A stretch of DNA of 64,000 nucleotides from contig CALJNA010000012.1 of assembly GCA_937981955.1 (NCBI GenBank), positions 62,001 through 126,000 of the forward strand, written 5' to 3'. The position numbers and the translations under genes were made by a program. Below the pieces are notes generated by a model, which made no database searches, was not told where the DNA came from, and worked only from the letters and a program-made list of their open reading frames with translations. Positions 18,586-27,533 of this stretch are shown one piece after another (positions within the stretch are counted from its first letter, which is position 1; each line of letters opens with the position of its first letter). The stretch is from an uncultured Granulosicoccaceae bacterium (GTDB taxonomy: Bacteria; Pseudomonadota; Gammaproteobacteria; Granulosicoccales; Granulosicoccaceae).

Positions 18586-18999
18586 ATGAAACCTCAGTAT
18601 TTACTTTTCCTGTTACTTAGCACAATGGTTGGATGCGCATCGATACCGATCGATGTTTCTGACGACGAACGCGATAGGACTGGTCAATTTGACGGCAAAT
18701 GGATTTTGCAGCCAAAAGCTTTTCTGGGCAATTGTAAATTGGGCTTTAAAAGGACGTATATGGAGATAACTGAAGGAGTTGGTGAGATCTCACCTCATGG
18801 TCCGACGGGAATAGGTAATATTTCTCGCGATGGAAAATTCTCTATTGAAGTCCCGCTATCTACGTCAGGAGATATACGGCATCGCTATGCTGGTAATCTT
18901 CAAAGTACAACGGCTTCTGGAAGAGTGTTCGTTATCCTTTATAAAGGAAGTACACAGAGTCGACAATGCGCGCAGCGGCTGACGATTAAGAAAATTTGA
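18586..18999 (+). CDS. Small lipoprotein of unknown function
   Basis: Unrecognised 137-residue product. A lipoprotein signal MKPQYLLFLLLSTMVGC is plain; the mature part is basic, beta-rich (FDGKWILQPKAFLGNCKLGFKR) with a Cys pair in NCKLG and SRQCAQR that may form a disulfide. A stretch of high Gly/Ser content (SPHGPTGIGNIS) may be a loop. It stands alone, with 215 and 251 bases of empty flanks, at the start of an accessory patch. Codon use looks more A/T-rich than in the neighbouring housekeeping genes. Function cannot be inferred. Confidence 0.65.
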   Translation: MKPQYLLFLLLSTMVGCASIPIDVSDDERDRTGQFDGKWILQPKAFLGNCKLGFKRTYMEITEGVGEISPHGPTGIGNISRDGKFSIEVPLSTSGDIRHRYAGNLQSTTASGRVFVILYKGSTQSRQCAQRLTIKKI

Positions 19000-19206
19000 A
19001 TAACGGCAGCTTTGGGTACAAAGTACGCTTTAAGCTAACTACTACGAGCGTCGGCTTTGGAGTAAGCTGATATCGGCAATATATCGATAAGCTGGCTATA
19101 CACATGTAGACTCAAGATTCACTAACGCCCTAACTGGACACAGGAACGGTCCGATGGTTCGGACAACGCTAGACGATTTACTACTCACACATTGATATTC
19201 CTACTA

Positions 19207-19226
19207 ATGCGCATTACAATGCGCAT
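19207..19226 (+). promoter_or_regulatory. Candidate CcdA operator: two palindromic octamers
   Basis: The self-complementary octamer ATGCGCAT occurs at 19207-19214 and again at 19219-19226, so the centres are 12 bases apart, close to one helical turn. It lies 25-44 bases before the ccdA ATG, where a promoter and autoregulatory site are expected. A GGGAGGG ribosome site follows at about 19239-19245. Binding by the CcdA-CcdB complex is inferred. Confidence 0.5.
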
Positions 19227-19250
19227 ATACCATCGTGCGGGAGGGACTAC

Positions 19251-19496
19251 ATGGGCGCATTGTTCAAAGAAGATGCACAGAAAAAGCCGACCAACCTGAG
19301 CATTAATAGTGACCTACTGGCAAAATCGAGGAAAATGCGAATCAACCTGTCGGCACTTCTCGAGGCTGCACTTACAGAAAAACTGGCGCAGGCAGAAAAC
19401 GAAAAATGGCAGGCAAGAAATAAATTAGCAATCGTTGCTTATAACAAAACGGTCGACGAACAGGGTTGCTTCAGCGATTCGGTTCGAGACTTTTAA
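19251..19496 (+). CDS. ccdA: CcdA-family antitoxin
   Basis: Antitoxin of a type II module, 81 residues. The N-terminal ribbon-helix-helix region KPTNLSINSDLLAKSRKMRINLSALLEAAL binds DNA, and the C-terminal part EKWQARNKLAIVAYNKTVDEQGCFSDSVRDF matches the flexible CcdB-binding tail ending in the typical FSDxVRxF. Strong ribosome site GGGAGGG. The stop overlaps the toxin's ATG (TAATG). It is presumably degraded by Lon, releasing the toxin, and represses its own operon through the upstream octamers. Confidence 0.93.
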   Translation: MGALFKEDAQKKPTNLSINSDLLAKSRKMRINLSALLEAALTEKLAQAENEKWQARNKLAIVAYNKTVDEQGCFSDSVRDF

Positions 19497-19813
19497 TGAA
19501 ACAGTTTGATGTTTACGAAAACACGAACAAACTCACTAAAAAACAGTATCCACTTCTCGTAGATGTTCAGCATTCTGTACTATCGTCGCTGGCTACCAGA
19601 ATAGTTATTCCGCTGACTAGCAAAGACTTAGTTCAAGATGCCGTCATGGATGTCCTGATGCCTGAAGTTCTCTTTGACGAAAGGTCTTTCGTGTTGATGA
19701 CACCACAGATTTCTGCCGTACCTGGTCGTATGCTATCGAACCCCGTTGGCACACTGGAACATTGTCGATCTGAGGTGCTTGCGGCTTTGGATTTTGCGAT
19801 AACTGGAGTATGA
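19496..19813 (+). CDS. ccdB: CcdB-family gyrase-poison toxin
   Basis: Toxin partner of CcdA, 105 residues. It starts with ATG at 19496 inside the antitoxin stop, giving MKQFDVYENTNKL. The family pattern is clear: YPLLVDVQHSVLSSLATRIVIPL and FVLMTPQISAVPGRML. In plasmid-F CcdB the end is FWGI and the Trp is needed to poison DNA gyrase; here the end is LDFAITGV, without Trp, as in many chromosomal homologues. Whether it still attacks gyrase is therefore open. Length fits the family (about 101), so the gene seems intact. Confidence 0.92.
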   Translation: MKQFDVYENTNKLTKKQYPLLVDVQHSVLSSLATRIVIPLTSKDLVQDAVMDVLMPEVLFDERSFVLMTPQISAVPGRMLSNPVGTLEHCRSEVLAALDFAITGV

Positions 19814-19912
19814 CAGAACATCGAATTCTGATTTGAACGATGAGATGGTATCGGCCCGAACCGGTCATAGCGATTCCATGAGTATTCCACAACAGCTTCC
19901 AGAGAAAATTGA

Positions 19913-20095
19913 ATGAAGGCGCCTGAGAATATTCAGATAGCAACAATAGAAACCTTGCAATGGGCAATGATTTACTGCCGCAACTATTCGTTAATATCAG
20001 ATGCGAATATGGAGCAAGTGAATGAACTTATGGAAGCTATTCACGATATACAGGTACATTGCTTAGATGGCCAGATGGAGCGCTCGAAACCATAA
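19913..20095 (+). CDS. Small protein of unknown function downstream of ccdAB
   Basis: A 60-residue frame, mostly helical and acidic (AIATIETLQWAMIYCRNYSL type start, then EQVNELMEAIHDIQVHCLDG), with no signal peptide or membrane segment. The segment ELMEAIHDIQ resembles a C-terminal pattern I have seen in uncharacterised small proteins. Its ATG overlaps the TGA of a 23-codon frame (19845-19916, start MVSARTGHSDSM) and AGAG lies upstream. It may belong to a second small operon next to the toxin module, possibly a remnant. No function proposed. Confidence 0.5.
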   Translation: MKAPENIQIATIETLQWAMIYCRNYSLISDANMEQVNELMEAIHDIQVHCLDGQMERSKP

Positions 20096-20515
20096 AGCTC
20101 CACTTGGCTTATTTCAATTATAAAAAATGGGATGGTGCGCCAAACTTGGTTTCTTACTTCGAAAGCTCGTTAAAACGGAATACTAACTAGCTGAATATTT
20201 GAACCGAGGTCGGCTGCTTCACGGGGACATAGAACGCATTCTCAAGTATTTAAAATTAGCTGCAAGCAATGTCCGCTTTGAAGATACAAAACAAACTTGC
20301 TGCACCAGCGCACTATTGCAAGAGAAAACTTAGGCTGATACGGTGTTACGACAAAGTCGCTCGGTAATTAAACCGACAGATTCCCTTGGTAATGACACTT
20401 TTACATCTCATCTTGTTAACACCAAGCGAATGCACCCCGAAGGTAGCTGAGAGAAGATGATTGATTATGTATAAAATTCTAGATCTCAAGTGTCTCATTT
20501 CGTTAGCTGACTCAG
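20096..20515. other. Gene-poor stretch between small ORF and aldo/keto reductase
   Basis: About 420 A/T-rich bases without a convincing gene. All frames are broken; one short frame near 20200-20330 reads RLLHGDIERILKYLKLAA and could be a fragment of a lost gene, but there is no support beyond that. At the right end lies a 19-bp perfect palindrome, GTTAGCTGA (20502-20510), one central C, TCAGCTAAC (20512-20520), which covers the stop codon of the aldo/keto reductase gene. It has no T-run in either direction. Confidence 0.6.
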
Positions 20516-21508
20516 CTAACGATCACCCAAACCATCGGCATCGTTAACGCCACCAACTAAACCTGCGATTTCATGCATTGTGATTGACGGGAGAGGCCCG
20601 AACTCAATTGCTGCAGCCAGGCCTTCTACTTGCTCAACAGTGCGTGCGCCTGGAATCGGGATGTTGTTTGCAGACTTTGCCCATAACCAGGCTAGTGCGC
20701 CTTGCGCTGGAGTACGCCCTCCGGTTTGCAACAGCTCTCGAACGGCATCAAAGCGATTGATGTATTCCGCATTAGGCTTCCCATCAATGTAATATTTCAA
20801 CCAGCCCTGATTGGTTGCACGAATATCGGTATCGGGTAACACTGATTCGCTCGTATATTTACCCGACAATAAGCCCATCGCTAAAGGCGATCGAATCAAA
20901 GCATGCATCTGCTCTTCATGAATGACCTTCTGCATATTGGGTGCATCCATCAGAACGTGCATGGCGTGTTCAATAGCAACAAAGCCAGGTCTGTCTGCCA
21001 TAGCCTTTGCACTGGCTGTATAGTCGGTACTCCATCCATAAGACCTTATCTTTCCTTGTTCTCTTGCGATTTCCATTTGATCGAAAACGCCTTCGGCTTT
21101 GTCTGGTGCCAGAGAGTTGTGGTGCAGGAGCATAAGATCTATGTTATCCCTGTCTAATCGCTGAAGGCAGCGATCAATAGCTGGACCAATCGATTCTGGC
21201 TTAACCTGATCGCCCAATAATTTTTTACTCGATTCATCAATTTCGATTCCGATTTTTGTGGCAATAAACACCTCCGGCCTGTTTTTGAATGCTTTGCCTA
21301 TTAACCTTTCTGAGTGCCCCGCGCCATAAGCTGCTGCCGTATCGAACAAGTTGATGCCGTTTGCGACGGCCGCGTGCAAGGCTCTAATTGATTCCTGGTC
21401 ATTGGAATTCGAGTAACCAAGTGATTGTCCATCGGCTGCGTACATTTCGCCGCCAATTGGCCAGCACCCTAAACCCAGCGGCGCGATGTCGTTATCAAGA
21501 AATTTCAT
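20516..21508 (-). CDS. Aldo/keto reductase
   Basis: NADPH-dependent oxidoreductase of 330 residues with the family barrel. Seen are LGLGCWPIGGEMY near the start, the catalytic Asp/Tyr segment NLFDTAAAYGAGHSERLIGKAF (Asp and Tyr near residues 57-62), the Lys in FIATKIG, the His in MLLHHNS, and the NADP end IPIPGARTVEQVE. A ribosome site AGGA lies about ten bases before the ATG. It is divergent from a LysR gene across 87 bases, which suggests that regulator as its controller. Substrate unknown; perhaps a sugar or aldehyde. Confidence 0.93.
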   Translation of the reverse strand: MKFLDNDIAPLGLGCWPIGGEMYAADGQSLGYSNSNDQESIRALHAAVANGINLFDTAAAYGAGHSERLIGKAFKNRPEVFIATKIGIEIDESSKKLLGDQVKPESIGPAIDRCLQRLDRDNIDLMLLHHNSLAPDKAEGVFDQMEIAREQGKIRSYGWSTDYTASAKAMADRPGFVAIEHAMHVLMDAPNMQKVIHEEQMHALIRSPLAMGLLSGKYTSESVLPDTDIRATNQGWLKYYIDGKPNAEYINRFDAVRELLQTGGRTPAQGALAWLWAKSANNIPIPGARTVEQVEGLAAAIEFGPLPSITMHEIAGLVGGVNDADGLGDR

Positions 21509-21595
21509 GTTGAATTGGTCCTGTGGTTCTCAGTAGGCGCTATTTGATCATTCGATTTGTACACATGCAATGAAATAAAATGTTATCTTCATTTC

Positions 21596-22429
21596 ATGAA
21601 TGAAACGAAGTTTGATTGGGATGATTTACGTTTATTCCTATGCGTTGGGCGTCTTGGCGGCTTAGCCGCTGCTGCAAAAGCGACAGGGAAGAGCCCGCCC
21701 ACACTCGGGCGTAGAATGCTGGCTCTGGAAAAACGGCTTGGTACGGAATTGTTTATTCGCCAAGCTCGAGCGTATGAACTGACGGAAAGTGGCAGGCAGT
21801 TGTTGGTCGAAGCGACAAAACTTGAGGATGATATTTCTCCGATCTTGTCGGCAGCAAATGCGGCAGGCAGGCGGCGTGTGAAGATATCTGCCGGAACTTG
21901 GGTTTCGTATTTTCTAAGTCAACACGTTAGCGAGCTTCTGCAAGACGAATCTTTTACGGTTCAGTTTATCTCCGCTGAACATCTACTTGATATCTCACAC
22001 CGAGAAGCGGTAATCGGCATACGCAACCAACGTCCATCACAAGTTAGTCTGGCCGGCAGGCGAACGGGTAAAGTGCAATTTGCGGTGTACGCTGTTAATA
22101 AACGAATAAAAACCTGGGCCTGTGTTATCGGGTCTACACCGTCTGCGCAATGGGTACGGGAACGTGTACAGAAAGATTCGTTTGTTGAGGTATCCCATCC
22201 GCGTAATGCACTCGATATTTCCAAGGCAGGTGGTGCGAAGATGGTACTTCCGACATTTGTTGGAGATACAACAGAAGGCTTAATTCGTGTTTCGAAAACC
22301 ATTGACGAATTGGAGCATATGCAATGGTTGGTTGTGCATCAGGAGGAACGACATACGCCCGAAGTCAGGACTGTTATCGACTGGGTTCACGAGAAGTTGG
22401 CAGATACTCTGTGCAACCAGACTCCGTGA
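21596..22429 (+). CDS. LysR-family transcriptional regulator
   Basis: Regulator of about 277 residues. I placed the start at 21596 (MNETKFDWDDLRLF), not the upstream ATG at 21557, because the helix-turn-helix then lies at its usual distance: FLCVGRLGGLAAAAKATGKSPPTLGRRMLALEKRLGTELF. The effector domain is shorter and less typical than in most LysR proteins. The bases around the start contain TTTCAT-GA-ATGAAA and an ATGAAAT/ATTTCAT pair, possible binding sites. Divergent from the aldo/keto reductase, convergent with phzF with only nine bases between. Likely controls the reductase. Confidence 0.9.
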   Translation: MNETKFDWDDLRLFLCVGRLGGLAAAAKATGKSPPTLGRRMLALEKRLGTELFIRQARAYELTESGRQLLVEATKLEDDISPILSAANAAGRRRVKISAGTWVSYFLSQHVSELLQDESFTVQFISAEHLLDISHREAVIGIRNQRPSQVSLAGRRTGKVQFAVYAVNKRIKTWACVIGSTPSAQWVRERVQKDSFVEVSHPRNALDISKAGGAKMVLPTFVGDTTEGLIRVSKTIDELEHMQWLVVHQEERHTPEVRTVIDWVHEKLADTLCNQTP

Positions 22430-22438
22430 ATAGGCGCT

Positions 22439-23251
22439 CTAAAGATTTATTTCACCAACCAGATAATTCACAGCATGTCCTGTCAGAACAACTCTATTGT
22501 TTTGTACCGAGCAAAAAATCTCACCACCACGTTTTGAAATTTGGCGCGCGTTCAACTCTGAGTTTCCAATAATGTCCGACCAATAAGGCGCTAGAAGGCA
22601 ATGAGCGGAGCCGGTAACTGGATCTTCGTCAATGCCAATGTTTGGAGCGAAGTAGCGGGAAACGAAGTCACATGAATTGCCTTTTGCCGTAGCAATTACG
22701 CCGCGGCTGTTTAGTGATTTGAACAACGGGAGTTCAGGGTTTAACGCAGCAACTTCACTCTCGGAGTTAAACACGGCGACATAGTCGTATTGCTCTTGGG
22801 TGTAATGCCCAAGAAGAATCTGGATTGGTTTTGCAGCGAGTGCCGCAGTAATATCGGTGGCTACGTCGTTCTTTGGCTGTGATACCGCAATAGCAGGGAA
22901 CGACATGGCTAAAGCACCGTGCGGCTTCAGCTCTACGGTGAGTGTACCGGATTCCCGAGTGATGAAATTATACTGGTCCCTGATTTGTTTTAGCTGAGTT
23001 ACGAGTACGTGTGCGGAAGCCAGCGTAGCGTGCCCGCACAGCGCGACTTCTGCCGTTGGGGTAAACCATCTTAACTCCCAGTTTTCACCGACAGGCACAA
23101 GATAAGCCGTTTCGGCAAGATTATTCTCCGCCGCGATTGATTGCAGCAAGTGATCATTAAGCCACTCGTCGAGTACAACAACAGCTGCAGGGTTACCGCC
23201 AAAAAGCTGAGTTGTAAATGCGTCAACCTGATAGATGTTCAACATAGTCAT
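22439..23251 (-). CDS. PhzF-family isomerase
   Basis: Protein of 270 residues of the PhzF/diaminopimelate epimerase fold, which uses a Glu near the N-terminus as acid-base. The start MLNIYQVDAFTTQLFGGNPAAVV, the catalytic Glu in NNLAETAYLVP (near residue 47), ELRWFTPTAEVALCGHATLASAHVL and the C-terminal DPVTGSAHCLLAPYW are all family marks. A second Met (23245) is an equally good start. It is the last gene of a five-gene operon, nine bases after the dioxygenase. In phenazine producers PhzF isomerises an anthranilate precursor; most homologues, including this one, have unknown substrates. Confidence 0.93.
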   Translation of the reverse strand: MTMLNIYQVDAFTTQLFGGNPAAVVVLDEWLNDHLLQSIAAENNLAETAYLVPVGENWELRWFTPTAEVALCGHATLASAHVLVTQLKQIRDQYNFITRESGTLTVELKPHGALAMSFPAIAVSQPKNDVATDITAALAAKPIQILLGHYTQEQYDYVAVFNSESEVAALNPELPLFKSLNSRGVIATAKGNSCDFVSRYFAPNIGIDEDPVTGSAHCLLAPYWSDIIGNSELNARQISKRGGEIFCSVQNNRVVLTGHAVNYLVGEINL

Positions 23252-23260
23252 AAACCAGGC

Positions 23261-24163
23261 TTATGCGAAAGCGCTTTTCGCACCACCACTACTTTGCGTT
23301 TGAAAAATCGAAGACGCATCTTCTGGTGGCGGTACGGGCATGAGCACCGGCACTTCAGTCAGTCGTGGCGTAACGCTTTGTGTGCCGCAGACCATGTTGT
23401 CGTTAAATGTTTGCCAAAGTTCCTGCTGATTCATACCAGTGTATGTACTCAGAGCGCCGCTAATGGGCCAGGCGTCGGCTGCTGCAAGTTCATACAAAAG
23501 TAATAGTCGAGGGTCGGTTCCATTGTTGGGTGCGCTGCCGTGTGTTGTTCGAACGTGATGCAGGCTGACCGAACCTGCTTTGCCGGTAATACTGACTGCG
23601 TCGTTAAGCCGTGCTTCAGAGTCGTCTGGATTAATTGCACCACAAAAAACACCATTGTTAAAGTGTGACAGAACGGGTTCTTTGTGGCTGCCAGGAATCA
23701 TTTGCAATGGTCCGTCTTCTTCGTTTATATCACTAAGCATTACACCAACCGCTAATAGATCGTCGTTGGTATGCGGGTAGAAGGCCCAGTCCTGATGCCA
23801 TTCAACAGGGGCACCGCCTTGCGCTGCTTTTGTATTCAGCTTGCTGTTGTTCATGCGAATATCGGGGCCCAGCAGCGGTCTGATCAGATTGAGCAAGGCG
23901 TCGCTACGCATATATTCCTTATAAATAGTGTGTACGCTGTGTGGAGTTTTGATTCGATTAAGCCTTGGCGTCTTCTCTGAATGACCTTTGTCCAGATCGT
24001 AAATATCATTATTTTGTGTAACTGATCTGGAAGCTTCAATAAAATTCAACGTAACGCTTTGCAGCTCGGACAGTATGTTCGCAGGTACTGCGTCTTCAAT
24101 GAGTACATAACCATCACGCCAATAGTCGGATTGTTGTTTTTCAGTTAAGGTCGCCATATTCAC
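23261..24163 (-). CDS. PhyH-family Fe(II)/2-oxoglutarate dioxygenase
   Basis: Hydroxylase-type enzyme of about 300 residues (second Met at 24157). The jelly-roll core has the metal motif HxD in EWHQDWAFYPHTNDD (His near residue 119), the segment GPLQMIPGSHKEPVL, and the distal His in VRTTHGSAPNNGTDPRLLLLY with the Arg that binds 2-oxoglutarate. The family includes phytanoyl-CoA hydroxylase, ectoine hydroxylase and the aminoethylphosphonate hydroxylase PhnY. It lies 33 bases after an ABC transporter for a phosphate-bearing solute, which favours a small polar substrate. The substrate is not shown by sequence. Confidence 0.92.
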   Translation of the reverse strand: MNMATLTEKQQSDYWRDGYVLIEDAVPANILSELQSVTLNFIEASRSVTQNNDIYDLDKGHSEKTPRLNRIKTPHSVHTIYKEYMRSDALLNLIRPLLGPDIRMNNSKLNTKAAQGGAPVEWHQDWAFYPHTNDDLLAVGVMLSDINEEDGPLQMIPGSHKEPVLSHFNNGVFCGAINPDDSEARLNDAVSITGKAGSVSLHHVRTTHGSAPNNGTDPRLLLLYELAAADAWPISGALSTYTGMNQQELWQTFNDNMVCGTQSVTPRLTEVPVLMPVPPPEDASSIFQTQSSGGAKSAFA

Positions 24164-24196
24164 CCCATGTTCATTTCCGATGCTTAACGTGCAAGT

Positions 24197-25279
24197 TTAG
24201 TCTGGTAACAAGACTGGCCCACGATCGCGAAAGCTGACAAAGACAGATTGGCCAACTTCTTTAACATTGTCAACGTCATCGCTAATGGCAAACCAGTCAC
24301 CATGATTAGTGGATACAACATACTCCATATGGTTTCCAACATAAGTACATTTGTGCACAGTACCTGGTAATGATGCGCCGTTGTCGGTTTGATTGAGCAG
24401 TATTCTATTCGGGCGGACAGCTAGTTTTGCAGAGCCTGGCTGAATGCCCCTTGATGGCAGTTGCAGTTGCATCTCTCCCAATCTAACTGTTGCCAGTTCA
24501 TTAGATGCATCAACAGCTTCAATGTTGGCTTCCATAATATTGGCCTCACCAATAAAGTCGGCGACAAAGCTATCTGCAGGTTGTTCATATAAATCTCTTG
24601 GTGAGCCACTTTGTGCTATCGCTGCGTTGCGCATAACGATAATGCGATCGGATACGGCCAGTGCCTCTTCCTGATCGTGAGTGACATAGACCACGGTTAA
24701 TCCAAGATTCGTTTGCAGTTCACGAATTTCCTCTCGAACCTGTCTACGCAGTTTTGCATCCAGGTTAGACAAAGGCTCATCAAATAAAAGCACTTGAGGT
24801 TCCAGTACCAGTGCTCTGGCTACTGCAACGCGTTGTTGCTGGCCACCAGAAAGCTCGCTTGGTAATCGATTGCCGTAACCTGACAGCCCCACCAGTTCCA
24901 ACCCGGTATTGGTTTTATCTGCTATCTCTTGCTTGCTCAGTTTTGACACACGTAACCCGTAAGACACGTTTTCAAACACGTTCATATGCGGAAACAAGGC
25001 GTAGGACTGGAATACCATGGAGACATCCCGGTCGGTTGCTGGTAGGAGGGTCACGTCTTTGTCGCCGATAAAAATGGCGCCGCTACTCACCATTTCCAGC
25101 CCTGCAATCATTCTCAGTGTGGTCGTTTTTCCACAACCTGATGGGCCGAGCAGGGTAACCAATTCACCTGCATTGACTGTTAATGAAACACTGTCAACGG
25201 CCGTCACTTCAGAGCCGTATATTTTAGTGACCTGTTTGAATTCAACGGACGCTGCTTTACTTTCTATTTGTGCAGTCAT
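24197..25279 (-). CDS. afuC: ABC transporter ATP-binding subunit (AfuC/FbpC type)
   Basis: Import ATPase of 360 residues. Walker A GPSGCGKTTT near residue 44, Q-loop MVFQSYALFPHMNVFENV, signature LSGGQQQRVAVARAL, Walker B LLFDEPLSNLDAKLR and switch VTHDQEEALA; after residue 235 a TOBE domain follows. Sequence fits the AfuC/FbpC/PotA group. Third gene of the operon, 26 bases after the fused permease and 33 before the dioxygenase. Named by analogy with AfuABC, where the solute is a hexose phosphate, not iron; the substrate here is inferred. Confidence 0.88.
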   Translation of the reverse strand: MTAQIESKAASVEFKQVTKIYGSEVTAVDSVSLTVNAGELVTLLGPSGCGKTTTLRMIAGLEMVSSGAIFIGDKDVTLLPATDRDVSMVFQSYALFPHMNVFENVSYGLRVSKLSKQEIADKTNTGLELVGLSGYGNRLPSELSGGQQQRVAVARALVLEPQVLLFDEPLSNLDAKLRRQVREEIRELQTNLGLTVVYVTHDQEEALAVSDRIIVMRNAAIAQSGSPRDLYEQPADSFVADFIGEANIMEANIEAVDASNELATVRLGEMQLQLPSRGIQPGSAKLAVRPNRILLNQTDNGASLPGTVHKCTYVGNHMEYVVSTNHGDWFAISDDVDNVKEVGQSVFVSFRDRGPVLLPD

Positions 25280-25305
25280 GTGCTTACTCGTTTCATATTC
25301 AAGGT

Positions 25306-27501
25306 CTAAACCGGTTGTGCGTTAGCGGAGCTGACACGTCGCCCGGTTTTGGATTTTCCAACCAGCAGCTGAGTCAGACTAACTGCTGTTAGCATCACCA
25401 CAATTAATACCGTGCTATACGCAATCGCAATACCGTAGTCATTGTTCTCCACTCGTCCGATAATGTAACTGGTCGCCATATTGTGTTCAGCACTAACCAG
25501 GAATATAACTGCGCTAATAGCCGTCATCGCGCGAACGAAACTAAACACCAGTGCCGCGACGATGGCAGGGCGCATCAGTGGCAGTATGATTTCACGAAAG
25601 GTGCGCCATGTGTTCGCACCAAGCGTTAAAGATGCCTCATCAAGGCTTTTATCCAGTTGAGACATAGATGCGATACCGGCTCGAATGCCAACAGGCATAT
25701 TTCTGAAAATAAAGCTGAGAACCAGAATAACGCCAGTACCCGTAAGCTCAAGTGGTGGAACATTGAATGCCAGAATATATGCGACACCGATGACGGTGCC
25801 TGGAATAGCAAAGCTCAGCATGGTGCCAAACTCAAACGCATGTTTACCGGTGAAATTCTGCCTCACCAGTAAATAAGCTGTGACCAACCCAACCGCTGCG
25901 GTTAATGGTGCAGCTGTTGCCGCAATTTTCAATGTTGTCCAGAACGAATCCCAGGCTGAGCCTTTGAAATGGATGCCATTGTCATTGAACCCAATATCAA
26001 ACGCCGTTATATAGTGTTTGAATGTAAGCGAGTGGTTCAGCCCCCACACTTCGACAAATCCGCCGTAAACAATCATCCCGTAAACGACCAGTGTAAAGCT
26101 TCCCCATATTGCAACGAGCACGTAGCTGGGAAAAAGAATTCGACGCGGCAGGGACGCGGGTATGCCGCTATCTCCTTTGCCGGTTTGAGTGGTGTATGAC
26201 TTCTTGCCAAGCCACCTTCGTTGTGCGTAAAAAGCGCTGAGTGTAAAAATCAGCAATACAATGGCCAATACAGCGGCTTTTCCCTGGTCATTTTGCGCAC
26301 CGACAATCGCAAAAAATATCTCGGTTGAGAGTACGTCATAGTTTCCACCTAGCACTAATGGGTTGCCAAAGTCGGCCATGCTTTCAATGAAGCCTAATAG
26401 AAAAGCGTTAGCCAGGCCCGGTCGCATCAGTGGCAATGATACGGTTTTGAATGTTTGCCATCGTGAGGCTCGCAAAGTTTGTGAAGCTTCCTCCATAGAT
26501 GGAGACACGCCTTCTACAACACCGATAAGCACCAAAAACGCAATGGGTGTGAATGACAACATCTGCGCTATCAAAATGCCCGGTAATCCGTATACCCATC
26601 GTGTCGGGTTCGTCCCGAGTAAGTCCGCTACAAATGTTGTCACTGCCCCTGAAAGACCAAACAACAATATGATCGCAAGACCGATAACAAACGGTGGCGT
26701 TATTATCGGCAACACAGTTAGTGGGCGTAGCAAGTGTGCCTGACGCAGTCCGGAGCGGGTTGCAACCAGTGCGAATACCAGACCGAGTAGGGTGGTAGAC
26801 GCCCCAACGCACAAAGCCAATATCAGGGAATTCCACGCAACACCGCACGAGCGGTTTTCTGTCACACAATGCAGACCCCAGATTTTGTCACTGAAAAATT
26901 TCGAGAGAAACAGGCTGAAGGAATAAGCACCATCGTTATCCTGAAGCGCGCTGGAAAGCATGTTCAGAACCGGATACAGAATAAAAAGGCTTACCAGGCC
27001 AATAACAAACCCGATGGAACCGACAACAAACACGTCTCCGTTAACTACACCTCGGGCAGCAATACCGGTTGTCAGAAAAAACAGAAAAGCTGCACCGACC
27101 AGCATTGCGCCATAGCCAAAGCCGAACTGGCGATCGCCCAAATCGCCAAACGTTTGCGTAAAAATTTCAGCATTCCATCCTCGAATGCCAATTGAAAATC
27201 CTTGAGCCAGTAGGTAAAACAAACCGAGACCACCCGCAATGCACAGTATCCAGTTGAATAATGGATTTCGCTTGGATGCGTTCAGTATCAGTATCGGTAA
27301 GAGAAGAAAAAAAGGTATCGGTGCAAGCCAGAGCTTTTCACCTTGAAGTAAAAGAAACAGACCAGGGGCATAGTCGAGATCGAACGGATAACCATCACGA
27401 AGCCATTCAAAACTCCATAGACCGTCTTCCAGTACGTACCAGGGTAGTACGCAGAAGCCGAGCAAACCGACGGTAACCCACAGTGCGACCGTTCTACTCA
27501 T
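25306..27501 (-). CDS. afuB: Fused ABC transporter permease (AfuB type)
   Basis: Inner-membrane permease of 731 residues holding two transport domains in one chain. There are about six N-terminal hydrophobic helices before the first domain, longer than the FbpB type and like AfuB. The EAA loops that dock the ATPase appear twice: EEASQTLRASRWQTFKTVSLPLMRP near residue 335 and DEASLTLGANTWRTFREIILPLMRP near 620. Downstream of the substrate-binding gene by 82 bases, within which lies a 14-bp hairpin. Length and layout separate it from single-domain permeases. Confidence 0.88.
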   Translation of the reverse strand: MSRTVALWVTVGLLGFCVLPWYVLEDGLWSFEWLRDGYPFDLDYAPGLFLLLQGEKLWLAPIPFFLLLPILILNASKRNPLFNWILCIAGGLGLFYLLAQGFSIGIRGWNAEIFTQTFGDLGDRQFGFGYGAMLVGAAFLFFLTTGIAARGVVNGDVFVVGSIGFVIGLVSLFILYPVLNMLSSALQDNDGAYSFSLFLSKFFSDKIWGLHCVTENRSCGVAWNSLILALCVGASTTLLGLVFALVATRSGLRQAHLLRPLTVLPIITPPFVIGLAIILLFGLSGAVTTFVADLLGTNPTRWVYGLPGILIAQMLSFTPIAFLVLIGVVEGVSPSMEEASQTLRASRWQTFKTVSLPLMRPGLANAFLLGFIESMADFGNPLVLGGNYDVLSTEIFFAIVGAQNDQGKAAVLAIVLLIFTLSAFYAQRRWLGKKSYTTQTGKGDSGIPASLPRRILFPSYVLVAIWGSFTLVVYGMIVYGGFVEVWGLNHSLTFKHYITAFDIGFNDNGIHFKGSAWDSFWTTLKIAATAAPLTAAVGLVTAYLLVRQNFTGKHAFEFGTMLSFAIPGTVIGVAYILAFNVPPLELTGTGVILVLSFIFRNMPVGIRAGIASMSQLDKSLDEASLTLGANTWRTFREIILPLMRPAIVAALVFSFVRAMTAISAVIFLVSAEHNMATSYIIGRVENNDYGIAIAYSTVLIVVMLTAVSLTQLLVGKSKTGRRVSSANAQPV

Positions 27502-27533
27502 GCTTGGCTTTCAGGTAGGATGTGTTACGGCGA

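Noticed and set aside
19127-19175. Possible integron attC site before ccdAB (AACGCC..., GTCCGA-TGGT-TCGGAC)
   Set aside because: The required pair of core sites with proper spacing is not present; no integrase is near.
20502-20520. 19-bp palindrome as terminator of the aldo/keto reductase gene
   Set aside because: No T-run on either strand and it covers the stop codon; kept only as a palindrome.
26408-26869. 153-codon minus-strand frame inside the permease gene
   Set aside because: Other frame of the same strand as afuB, whose EAA loops and helices are clear; Cys/Arg-rich shadow product.
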